Position numbers and translations under genes: made by a program
Part shown: piece after piece, positions 18,801 through 26,826 of the stretch
How the letters are laid out: each line of letters starts with the position of its first letter
How positions within the stretch are numbered: the stretch's first letter is position 1
The notes under the pieces: generated by a model
The model's input: the letters and a program-made list of their open reading frames with translations, nothing else
Database searches by the model: none
What the model was told of the DNA's origin: nothing
NCBI GenBank assembly: GCA_964640655.1
Contig: CAZXFT010000010.1
Span: forward strand, 1-64,000
Length of the DNA: 64,000 nucleotides
Origin: BJGO01 sp964640655
GTDB taxonomy: Bacteria > Bacteroidota > Bacteroidia > Chitinophagales > UBA10324
Direction: 5' to 3'

Positions 18801-21800
18801 ATATGGACCATAAATGGAATCAACAACAAACGAAAATGTTTGCGCACAGTTATTCGCGTCGGTAATGGTAACAGTATAATTGTTGGCAGGTAGATTGTTT
18901 AAGTCTTCAGTGGTTTCACCGTTACTCCATACATAGGTATATGGTGATGTTCCTGCACTAACAGTAACGTTAACCGCACCATTATCAGCACCACATGTTG
19001 TATTGGTCACTACTCCGTTTGCTACAGGACCACCAATGTTAGGAACCAATATGCTGTTTTCAATAGTACAGTTGTTGGCATCGGTAACAGTTACAGAATA
19101 TGTAGTGTTACCAGCTACACCGTTTAATGAATCATCAGTTTGCGCATTGCTCCATACATAGCTGTAAGGTACAGTTCCACCGGACACTGTTGTTGTAACC
19201 GTTGCATTGTTGATGGCACAGGTTGAAGGTGTTTGTGTTAAATTCAATAATCCCGGTCCCGGTGTATCAAGAATACTATCTGTGTAGAAGGCCTGACAAC
19301 CATTCACATCCGTAATGGTAACGGAATATGTTCCGGCAGGAATATCAATGATGTCTTTTGTAATGTATGTAAAGTTGTTCCAATTAAATGAGTAAGGAGC
19401 AACACCGCCTGTTACATCGAGAATTATAGAACCGTTGTTATTGCTACAGGTAGTATTCTGTACTGTTGCATTTACAAATGGACCAAGTATTGGTGAAACC
19501 GTTATAGAATCAATCACGGAACATCCGTTGCCATCTGTTAAAGTTAAAGAGTAGTTGCCGGGAGCTATTGAAGAGATACTTGTAGTGGTTGCGCTGTTGC
19601 TCCAGTTGTAGTTAAAAGGAGATGTGCCACCGAATGCCATAGTATTTACAGCACCATTATCCAGTCCGCAGGTAGTATTCACAGCTGAAAGATTAACCGC
19701 CGGGCCGTCGGTATTGTCAATAAAGTAATTACCTGTAGCCGTGCAACCTACATTATCGGTAACGGTTACAAAATATAATCCGGTACTCAGATTAGATATA
19801 TCCTCAATGGTATCGGTAGTGTTCCATATATAATCATATGGTGTTGTACCACCAGTGATATCTAAATCTATAGCTCCATTTGAGTTTCCACAAGTAGCAC
19901 CTATTACAACAGCGTTGATAGCAGGAGCTCCTAAATCACTTAAGTTAAAGATACCGCTCACCGTACATCCATATACGTCAGTTACGGTAAGTGTATAGCT
20001 TCCTGCACCAATACTATTCAAAGACTCAGTGGTTGAACCATTACTCCATGAATAGATAAAGGGATCATAACCACTTACAGATGAAAAGATTACTCCATTA
20101 TTCAAACCACAGGTCGGCTGATCACCATCCAGATTAAGTTCAGGCTCAGGAACATTCTGGAGGTTGATGATACTTATTGTGCTACAGTTATTGGCATCAG
20201 TAACGGTTACTGTATAAACACCCTGAGGAATATTGCTGATGTTTTGTGTTGTTTCTCCATTACTCCAAGCGTATGTATATGGCGATGTTCCACCGGTTAC
20301 TATCAGATTAATGGTTCCATTTGATTGGAAACATGTAGGCTTGATAACGGTATAGTCAACTATAGCTCCATTTACATTTCCAACAGACTGGTTTGTGGTA
20401 GATGTACATCCATTATTATCAGTAACGGTAACATCATAGACACCACTGCTTACATTATTCAGATTTTGTTCGGTTGAGGAATTAGACCAGCTATATGTAA
20501 AAGGAACAGTACCTCCACTCATAAACAATTGCACACCACCGTTACTATTGCCGCAGGTTGCATCTACAGGTATAGTACTCAATGATGGTCCTGCAATGTT
20601 GACCAATGTAACTGTTGCATAAGCCAAACAGGAATTTCCGTCGGTAACAGTTACAGAGTAATTATCCGGAGATAATGAAGAGATATTATTATCAGTAGAA
20701 CCGTTGTTCCATAGATAAGTGAATGGTGCAGTGCCACCGATAACATTTATCGAAGCAGATCCATTATTCAGCCCGCAAGTCGGATTGAGCGGTGTTATAC
20801 TTACATTAGGTGATCCGATGTTGTTTAGCGTGATAGCACTATCCAGTTCACAGCCATTTGCACTGTATACAGTAATTGTATATAAACCGGCAGCAACGTT
20901 GCTTAAGTCTTCGGTTGTTGCTCCATTGCTCCATAAGTAAGTAAACGGCGCAATACCTGCTGTTACGGTGATGTTAATAGCACCATTACTATTACCACAG
21001 GTTGCCAGTGTGTTGGCTACAGTTATCTCTGGTTTTGGTGTATCAGTAATTACCGTTGAAACAGAGTCCATACAATTATTGGCATCTGTAACAACTACCT
21101 GGTAGTTGCCTGAGTAAATACTGTTGAGATCTTCAGTAAAGCTGAGACCATTGTTCCAGTCGATTAACATAGGCATAGTACCACCATTAATCGTTAAGTC
21201 TATCGCACCATTCGCATTTAAACATGTCGCATTGATTTGAGTTAAACTTAAAGTTGGACCAGGAATGTTAATGAGTGAGTTCGTTGCCGTAGCGGTACAT
21301 CCAATGTTATCAGTAACAGTTACTGAGTACGCACCAGGTGCTAAGTTGTTGATGGTTGAAGTAGTTTGAGTTGTACTCCACGAATATTGGTATGGACTTG
21401 TACCACCGGTTAAACTAACCTGAGCTATGCCATTATCTATTGAACATGTTGCGTGGGTAATATTCACGGCAACTGTCGGACTCGCAATGTTATTTACTGT
21501 TATTGTCGTTGAAGAAGTACAACCAAATGCATCGGTAACGGTTACTGAATAATTACCTGCATATAGCCCGTTTATGTCTTTTGTGGTTTCTCCGTTACTC
21601 CAAATAAATTCAAAAGGTGCCTGACCACCATTCACATTAAGAATGATAGAGCCATTATTCAATTCGCAGGTGGCATTAGCAACAGATGATGTTAAAACCG
21701 CCGGGGCAAGTAACGGAATTGTAACGCTAGCAGTTACGGTACAGTTCTGATCATCTGTTACTGTAATGCTATAAGTAAACCCACCGGCAACATTGTTAAT

Positions 21801-24800
21801 ACTGTTTGTAGTATTTCCAATGTTCCAAAGGTAAGAGTAAGGTGTTGTTCCATTACTTACAAATACACTTGCTGCACCCATAGCTACTGCACAGGTATCA
21901 GCAACAAGTGATGTGCTGTCAATTTGCGGAGTAGGTTTTACATTAACTACTACATTAGTTAAAGCTGTACAACCAAAAACAGATGTACCAATTACAGTGT
22001 ATGTTGTGGTTGATGTTGGATTAGCCAACACCGATGAATTAGTAGTAGTGTTTAGGCCTGTTGCAGGTGACCATGCATAAGATACGGCACCTGTAGATGT
22101 CAAAACCACACCGATGCCATTACAAATGTCTTGATCGGGTGTTGCGGAGATAGTTAAAGGAGGATTAACAGTAATAGGCAGCGTAGCTTCATCACTGCAA
22201 CCCATATTATCTGTTACGGTTAATGTAATAGTGTAATTTCCTTCTGTTGTATAAAAGTGTGATGGATTAGGGAAAGTAGATGTATTGGCAATTCCGCTTG
22301 CTGGATCGCCGAAATTCCACAGATACGAAACAATTGGGAAGGATGAAGTTGATTGATTAGTGAAACTAATCATAGAAGGAGGACAAACAGAGAAATCGCT
22401 GGAGATAAAAGCAGCGTTAGGTTTGGGTAATACGGTGATAATGACATTATGATAATCAACACATCCGTCTATTGAGGTAACTGTTAATGATACCGTGTAA
22501 TTTCCAACTGCACTAAAATAGTGTGAAGGATTAGCTAAACTAGAAGTGTTCTGTGCACCACTTGCCGGATCACCAAAGTCCCACAGATAAGATGCAACAC
22601 CAATGTAACTGGTCGCATTACTGTTAAATTGAACAGTACCTGGTCCACATAGTGTATCAGCTGTTGTTTGCAGATTGGATACAACGCCACCTACCACAAT
22701 CTCACCTATGGGTAATGCGTACACACAACCCATGCCATCATCCAGGATTAATTCAGGATTATATACACCGGGTAATGGATATATGTAACATACAGAATCA
22801 TCATCAGGCATCACGGTACCATCACCAAAGTTCCAGGTAAAGTATTGAGCTGTTGGTGCGGCTGCGGAAAAACAAACGGTTAGCGGACTGCAACCACTGG
22901 TAACCGGAGTAGTTACAGACCCCTGTGGTCCACCAATGTTAATATAGTTCGGAAACACAATGGTGTCTTTACAACCATTAGCGTTGGTAACAATGAGAGT
23001 TACAGTATAAGAACCCGGTAAATTATAGATGTGAATCGGATTAGATGCAATAGAAACTGAGTTATTACCAAAATTCCAGAAATAAGTTGTTGCGGAATCT
23101 ATGTTAGTAGATAAGTTAGTGAAAGTAACTTTTAACGGCGGGCAAGTTGAACTTAATGTATCCGCTACAAAATTGGCTGTAGGTTTTGTAACAGTAACAT
23201 AATTTGACTTAACAATAGTGTCTTTACAGCCATACTGATCTGTGACATATAATGTGATATCGTAAGAACCATTAGAATAATAAGTAACGCAAGGTGCAGC
23301 TAAAGTTGATGTTTCACCGTTTCCAAAATCCCATAAATAAGTCAACCCTGCTCCACTCGATGCGTTGGTGAAGCAAGCAATCTCTCCGTGGCATAAAGAA
23401 GTTTTAGACAAGGTAAAATCAGCATTCGGTTTAATAGCCTGCACATAATTGTTTTTGGTGAGTGTACGGCTACAACCGTAATTATCGGTAACTGTTAACG
23501 ATACAGTATAAAAACCAGGATTATAATATGTATGTGATGGGTTCTGCAGGTTAGATGTGTTGGCAGAGCCGCTTGACGGGTCTCCGAAATTCCAACTCCA
23601 ACTGACGATAGTAGAAGTCGGAGATGATGAGGTATCCGTAAACTGAACAAATAATGGAGTACATCCCTGTAATGGAGTTCCGTAGAATCCAACTACCGGT
23701 GCCCAAACTGTAATATATGACAAACGGTCAAGTGTGTCTTTGCAACCAAACATATCGGTAGCTATGAGTCGTACATCATAAACTCCGGGATTATTTAAAG
23801 TAAAGCAAGGGTTAGTTGAAGTCGATGTTGCCACAACAGTATTGGTGCCGACAACAAAAACAGTCCACTGATAGCTCACTGCATCAGCAGAGGTATTAGA
23901 CATACACGAAGTCAATGGTCTGCAACCCTGTAATGGAGTGCCGGTAAAGTTTGCTTCCACATCACGAATCGGTATGTTGATTTGGGTTTGATGATCACAA
24001 CCACTCGAGTCATTGGTTACATAAAGTGTTGCATTGTAGTTGCCACTAGAAGAATAGGTAACTGTAACGGTAGGAGTACTTGCGGTTGATGGTGTACCAC
24101 CTGGTATTACCCATGTATATGTATCAGCACCTACCGATGATGTACCATTTAATATGACCACATAAGGTGTGGCACAATTACGCGTCAATTGAATATTTGC
24201 AATTGGCGGATACAGGTAAATCATGTCGTATATGGTCAAAGTATCATTGCAACCATAATTAGATGCTATCAGGGTAACATCAAAAAATCCCGTATCCAGA
24301 TAGACATAATTAGGATTGATAGATGTAGACATTGTATCATATGGTGGAACACCAACAAAGTCCCATATATAAGTAGTATAAGGGAATACATCGGTACTCA
24401 GATTGGTAAATGAAATCTGATCATCCGCACATGCAATGGTCGGGTTTGCAGAAAAGTTAACATCAGGTATTGTTCCGGCACACACCGCATTTGGTATAGT
24501 CAAAGTATCGGTACAGCCTTCTGCAGTTACTATGATTAAAGTCACTGCATAGCAACCTTCATTCTGGAACGTATGCGAAGGATTAGGGTCTGTTGATGTA
24601 TTGTCAGCAGATGTAGGATCTCCAAAATCCCAGATATATTGTACAATGTTATTACCTATTGAACCTGTACTATTAAAATTTGCGGTCAAAGGAACACATC
24701 CCAACTGAGGTGCTACGGTAAATTGAGCCTCAGGGCAAATGATACTTAAGATATTGTTTTGATTACTACTTGCTGTACAACCATTAATATCGGTTACTGT

Positions 24801-26087
24801 TAAAATCGCATTATAAGAACCACAACTTCCGTAAGAAACTGAATTTGGTATAGAATCACTTGAACTGGCAGGACTACCTCCGGGAAAAGCCCAATTATAA
24901 GATAATGTATCGCCAACCGATAAGTTATCAAATGAGATAACTGTAGGTCGCATACATGTGGTATCCGGCCCAATAACACTAAATTGTGAAGAGGGTGGTT
25001 GATTAACCAGAACATCTTTACATAGTGTTGCCTGACATGCGCCTGAAAAAGTTGCAGTTAAACATACGGTATATACACCAGGGGTATTTAAATTGAACGA
25101 AGGATTTTGACCGGTAGCAGTAAGATTTCCTGGTGTAACGGTCCATGACCAACTTTGAACACCATTATTACTTATTCCTAAAGGCTGAAACACGTATGGT
25201 GCACAACCTTCCAAAGCAGAACCACTGAAGTCAATGGTATTATTGGCAATATTAATATACGAAGGATCCGAAACACTGCTGGTACAACCATTTTGATCGG
25301 TTATGGATAATGAAACTCCTGAAGACCCCGGATCAGTAAATGTAACTGTAGGATTAGCCGTTGAATCCGAAGCCGGCGTGGCATTGGTAAAATTCCAAAC
25401 GTAAGTATAAGGTCCTGTACCACCGGTTGTTGCATCTGAGAATGTTACATCAAAAGGCGCCGCACATGAAGTGGGTGATGTTGAAGTAAATGATGCAACC
25501 GGGGGTTCCTGTATACATACTTGAGAAACAACGGTCATATTAGCTACACAACCAAACGAATTGGTTACTATTTGGGTTACTGTATTGCAGCCAATAGCAT
25601 TATAAGTATGTGTGGCTATTGAATCACTTCCTAAAAAACCATCACCAAAATCCCATTCAACGGATGAAATAACACCACTGTTAGGAATAGATAGATCTGT
25701 ATAGGTAGTTGTAAATGGAGCACACCCGATAGTATCTGAAACAGAAAAATTTGCAACTGGTGTGCAATAAATAGTTAAATCTTGCGATAAGGTATCTGTT
25801 TCACCGAGACCATTAGTAACAATTAAGGTTACAGTATAAGTACCGCAGGTTAAATAGGTAGTAAACGGATTTTCAAAAATAGAGTTGGTACCACCATAAA
25901 CACCAAAATTCCACTGATATGTTAGAGGAGCTATTCCGGTAGATGTATTAGTAAAACCAACAACTGCAGGATTACAAGCCGGATTGGGAAGGTTAATGGT
26001 AAAACCGGCATTTACCTGAGCATTTAAGCTACAACTCGCCAGAACCATCAAGCTTAATAGAAGGATGGAATTGAAAAGTTTAGTCAT
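12873..26087 (-). CDS. Giant PKD/SprB-repeat adhesin with gliding-motility C-terminal domain
   Basis: I chose the ATG at 26087 (4404 aa) because it directly precedes a signal peptide; the frame stays open 75 bp further upstream. From the N-terminus I count about 15 PKD-type repeats (WDFGDP and NPSHxY motifs, nt about 22160-25990), one Ig-like unit, 24 SprB-type repeats of about 73 aa (TCG-x-NG ... YSVTVTD-x-x-GC, nt about 16560-21935), then about 15 Ig-like units (TYTWSPATGL, TTTYTVTGTD, nt about 13200-16560). The end is a CHU_C/gliding-motility C-terminal domain (VPNAFTPNGDNKNDVF, nt 12873-13175), a T9SS signal of the SprB type. The likely role is a surface adhesin for gliding or attachment. 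The signal peptide contains LASC, a possible lipobox. Confidence 0.95.
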   Translation of the reverse strand: MTKLFNSILLLSLMVLASCSLNAQVNAGFTINLPNPACNPAVVGFTNTSTGIAPLTYQWNFGVYGGTNSIFENPFTTYLTCGTYTVTLIVTNGLGETDTLSQDLTIYCTPVANFSVSDTIGCAPFTTTYTDLSIPNSGVISSVEWDFGDGFLGSDSIATHTYNAIGCNTVTQIVTNSFGCVANMTVVSQVCIQEPPVASFTSTSPTSCAAPFDVTFSDATTGGTGPYTYVWNFTNATPASDSTANPTVTFTDPGSSGVSLSITDQNGCTSSVSDPSYINIANNTIDFSGSALEGCAPYVFQPLGISNNGVQSWSWTVTPGNLTATGQNPSFNLNTPGVYTVCLTATFSGACQATLCKDVLVNQPPSSQFSVIGPDTTCMRPTVISFDNLSVGDTLSYNWAFPGGSPASSSDSIPNSVSYGSCGSYNAILTVTDINGCTASSNQNNILSIICPEAQFTVAPQLGCVPLTANFNSTGSIGNNIVQYIWDFGDPTSADNTSTDPNPSHTFQNEGCYAVTLIIVTAEGCTDTLTIPNAVCAGTIPDVNFSANPTIACADDQISFTNLSTDVFPYTTYIWDFVGVPPYDTMSTSINPNYVYLDTGFFDVTLIASNYGCNDTLTIYDMIYLYPPIANIQLTRNCATPYVVILNGTSSVGADTYTWVIPGGTPSTASTPTVTVTYSSSGNYNATLYVTNDSSGCDHQTQINIPIRDVEANFTGTPLQGCRPLTSCMSNTSADAVSYQWTVFVVGTNTVVATSTSTNPCFTLNNPGVYDVRLIATDMFGCKDTLDRLSYITVWAPVVGFYGTPLQGCTPLFVQFTDTSSSPTSTIVSWSWNFGDPSSGSANTSNLQNPSHTYYNPGFYTVSLTVTDNYGCSRTLTKNNYVQAIKPNADFTLSKTSLCHGEIACFTNASSGAGLTYLWDFGNGETSTLAAPCVTYYSNGSYDITLYVTDQYGCKDTIVKSNYVTVTKPTANFVADTLSSTCPPLKVTFTNLSTNIDSATTYFWNFGNNSVSIASNPIHIYNLPGSYTVTLIVTNANGCKDTIVFPNYINIGGPQGSVTTPVTSGCSPLTVCFSAAAPTAQYFTWNFGDGTVMPDDDSVCYIYPLPGVYNPELILDDGMGCVYALPIGEIVVGGVVSNLQTTADTLCGPGTVQFNSNATSYIGVASYLWDFGDPASGAQNTSSLANPSHYFSAVGNYTVSLTVTSIDGCVDYHNVIITVLPKPNAAFISSDFSVCPPSMISFTNQSTSSFPIVSYLWNFGDPASGIANTSTFPNPSHFYTTEGNYTITLTVTDNMGCSDEATLPITVNPPLTISATPDQDICNGIGVVLTSTGAVSYAWSPATGLNTTTNSSVLANPTSTTTYTVIGTSVFGCTALTNVVVNVKPTPQIDSTSLVADTCAVAMGAASVFVSNGTTPYSYLWNIGNTTNSINNVAGGFTYSITVTDDQNCTVTASVTIPLLAPAVLTSSVANATCELNNGSIILNVNGGQAPFEFIWSNGETTKDINGLYAGNYSVTVTDAFGCTSSTTITVNNIASPTVAVNITHATCSIDNGIAQVSLTGGTSPYQYSWSTTQTTSTINNLAPGAYSVTVTDNIGCTATATNSLINIPGPTLSLTQINATCLNANGAIDLTINGGTMPMLIDWNNGLSFTEDLNSIYSGNYQVVVTDANNCMDSVSTVITDTPKPEITVANTLATCGNSNGAINITVTAGIAPFTYLWSNGATTEDLSNVAAGLYTITVYSANGCELDSAITLNNIGSPNVSITPLNPTCGLNNGSASINVIGGTAPFTYLWNNGSTDNNISSLSPDNYSVTVTDGNSCLAYATVTLVNIAGPSLSTIPVDATCGNSNGGVQLFMSGGTVPFTYSWSNSSTEQNLNNVSSGVYDVTVTDNNGCTSTTNQSVGNVNGAIVDYTVIKPTCFQSNGTINLIVTGGTSPYTYAWSNGETTQNISNIPQGVYTVTVTDANNCSTISIINLQNVPEPELNLDGDQPTCGLNNGVIFSSVSGYDPFIYSWSNGSTTESLNSIGAGSYTLTVTDVYGCTVSGIFNLSDLGAPAINAVVIGATCGNSNGAIDLDITGGTTPYDYIWNTTDTIEDISNLSTGLYFVTVTDNVGCTATGNYFIDNTDGPAVNLSAVNTTCGLDNGAVNTMAFGGTSPFNYNWSNSATTTSISSIAPGNYSLTLTDGNGCSVIDSITVSPILGPFVNATVQNTTCSNNNGSIILDVTGGVAPYSFNWNNFTYITKDIIDIPAGTYSVTITDVNGCQAFYTDSILDTPGPGLLNLTQTPSTCAINNATVTTTVSGGTVPYSYVWSNAQTDDSLNGVAGNTTYSVTVTDANNCTIENSILVPNIGGPVANGVVTNTTCGADNGAVNVTVSAGTSPYTYVWSNGETTEDLNNLPANNYTVTITDANNCAQTFSFVVDSIYGPYLSYTAVNTTCGLDNGSIDVTVLGGQAPFSFNWNNSAFASQDLNNISAGSYSLIMTDGNNCVRTLDVVIINTPGPLTQIFGTPSTCGFSNGSAYVEVSGGTAPYIYNWSTAPASIDSFAIQLSGNNSYSVTVTDSNNCSSVDTVFIDNIAGPSVSNTSNGHSCNYGTGMIDLNVNGGTAPFTYDWNNGSTDQDLSGVTAGNYIVVVTDANGCQAISIRNIDSVPAMNVSIASTDPSCGIDNGTIDVTVNSGTVPFNFLWNNSETTSSLINLSAGVYSVSVTDFYSCVYNDSITLQSNDAPVVTSQSTAAHCGGNDGTASISIQSGVAPYTIVWNTGAVDSVLINLASGTYSVTVTDANNCSLVNTVNVGTIDGPVVSLTVDDATCQQSNGAAYSSISANSAYTILWSNGSTDDNISNLFAGAYTITVTDTAGCSVAATATVATSDAPVIDVVSNPASCNIPNGSIQTTISGGTAPYALVWSNGSTSTNINNLNAGYYTVTVSDNLGCQSVDSFEVSNIALFTVAVNSTPEACNQNNGTASVTISGTTSPYTLLWNNNSTENNLVNLSAGNYTVTITDSLGCTLSQSVTVANTGGPNITANVNDATCNNNNGSIQLNVNGGTSPYTYVWSNTATTQNISNVAPANYSVTVTDAQGCASVANFTVNGTPIPVVLINPVQPSCGLNNGSLSLDISGGTGAYSIIWNNSSTASTINNLAQGTYFVTVQDAIGCSAANSIILNPSNAPVLTVSASDDSVCISVPVTLTVNGASTYAWTPAQFLNSSSDSTVVATVNVNTTFTVTGFDSNGCFAVATIPVFVAPNPQTSIAQPSAICVGSSANVSASGNFSFVWSGANIISSNTASSIQVSPLATTTYYVQFTDANGCVNNDSTIVFVNAAPVVSTDSAAICLGATATLTAGGADTYQWFNASGTQVGNNSIINVSPSSSTGYTVIGTSSNGCKDTAVAQLIVNPIPVVSISGLNNAYCLNAADVTLIGSPAGGTFSGTAVNGDTLSASALGAGTYTVQYNYTDTNGCSNSTSTGVTIYPLPVINASAGNPFICSGTSVSLNASGAASYTWTPATSLNTSTGANVTATPTIATTYTVTGTDANGCTAADSTTVDVGGIIALTLTNNNPQICLGNSTTLTANGATSYTWLPATGLSATTGSSVTTSVTQTTTYTVTGVDANGCSGTDTVTVIVNPLPVVTATHDTSICNGGSAVLNAYGAQTYTWVNGFNTQSGSSITVNPSSNTTWVVIGTDANGCTASTTAQITVNDNPLVNATSGKVCLGFSANLTASGAATYTWSPAIGLNNTSGADIIASPSASQTYTIIGTSAEGCTAIAYSTVTVDMPPVVSFSGLDINYCVSNAPVVLTGSPAGGTFSGQGVTGNIFMPQTAGVGGPYNIIYSYTDNNGCSAADTQQVNIFANPVVVVSNATACAGQQTTLIASGATSYTWTPGTGLSTTSGSMVNTIVNNLVTYTVIGTSGNGCSAQSTATVSVNPNPQLAVNNSNPEICAGATINLLVTGANTYEWSPASGISSSTASQVTASALLSTTYTIIGTNTFGCTDTIIVPLTVNAAPSVVTGPDTVVCVGQSVQLTAASTAPVLWSPSSSLNDASSNNPTATPAQTTTYTVTATGANGCTAADQVVVQVISYPAIDISGGGVVCLGDDAILTASGGVNYTWVPETYLNTTAGETVISTPQENITYYVTAQNATGCAASDSVVVTVKKPITVEAQPGATICEGSSYQLSAFGTGNSYLWTPSTGLDNPLSPFPTATPSQTTTYTVTTTDGVCFTASATAVVTVNPLPTITTEAQVIVLAGSETQLQASSNIPGATYLWSPATGLSCVTCADPLANPTQPTTYTVTVTDTMGCRADAEVRLDFLCTEDGIYVPNAFTPNGDNKNDVFKIRGYGVSYISIFRVYSRWGELMFETTDISQGWDGTFKGEAQFPAVYVYYIEGICTNNQKIVKQGNVTLIR

Positions 26088-26319
26088 AGGCAATAACTGT
26101 GCTGTATACGACACATACCTATTTTTAGTTACCCTTTTATATTTATTTATTATTCTGAGCATTATTTCCAGGATTGCCGGTATTCAATTGTTTTGATATT
26201 AGTTTAATTGAAAACGAAAAAATTATTCCGTTTAGGAGAATGTCAAACATATAAGATCTAATTTACAACACCGTATCAATATCTTATTATTGATTTACAA
26301 TGTTTTAAATTATATAGTC

Positions 26320-26562
26320 TTATGCTGCTTGTTGTTCTGAATCTGACGATTCCTCTAACAATTGAAGCTTATCCAACTTCTTCTGTTGGCGCTTGGTTAC
26401 AACAAAATGGTAAGATTCCAGCTTCTTCCCTTTAGCCAATTTAAAGGCTGCAAGTAACTGTTCCGCTGTTCTACCAATAAGCAAATCAAGTGGTGATTTC
26501 TCATTTGGATACTTAGCTTCGTAGTTTCTGATGTGAAATTCGAGTTCTTGTGTAGGTGACAT
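26320..26562 (-). CDS. Small hypothetical protein
   Basis: This 80-aa protein is not recognised. It is highly charged and predicted helical, with MSPTQELEFHIRNYEAKYP at the N-terminus and a Lys-rich then Gln/Glu-rich C-terminus. No membrane segment or signal is seen. It sits alone upstream of the adhesin, on the same strand and 233 bp away. An inverted repeat TAGGTA/TACCTA lies just upstream of its start (26574-26592). Confidence 0.55.
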   Translation of the reverse strand: MSPTQELEFHIRNYEAKYPNEKSPLDLLIGRTAEQLLAAFKLAKGKKLESYHFVVTKRQQKKLDKLQLLEESSDSEQQAA

Positions 26563-26573
26563 GGTGTTTATTT

Positions 26574-26592
26574 TAGGTACACTTTATACCTA
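26574..26592. promoter_or_regulatory. Inverted repeat TAGGTAcA/TATACCTA
   Basis: An imperfect palindrome lies 12-30 bp before the start of the 80-aa gene. The same TAGGTATA half-site occurs three times at 28906-28945. It is a possible regulator site, judged from sequence alone. Confidence 0.3.
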
Positions 26593-26826
26593 TTTAAGGG
26601 TAGCTATGTTTCAAACTATAGCTAGTTTTATTTGGCTAATTGATTAATATAAACTATTGACCGCCGGATTACCTGTTTTTGTCGTTGAATGATGTTAATC
26701 CAGGTCAAGACATCACACAAAAAGAACAACAGCCTATGCTTAGCATATTAATTAAACAGGATTTTAGTCACAGAGAAATCAAACAAAAACTATCATTATC
26801 CTATATTCACGCTCCAAAAATTTCCT

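Noticed and set aside
12897..24413. Many plus-strand frames of 60-140 codons opposite the giant adhesin
   Set aside because: They are antisense readings of repeat DNA with low-complexity Val/Thr- or Cys-rich translations; the minus-strand frame is continuous with clear domains.
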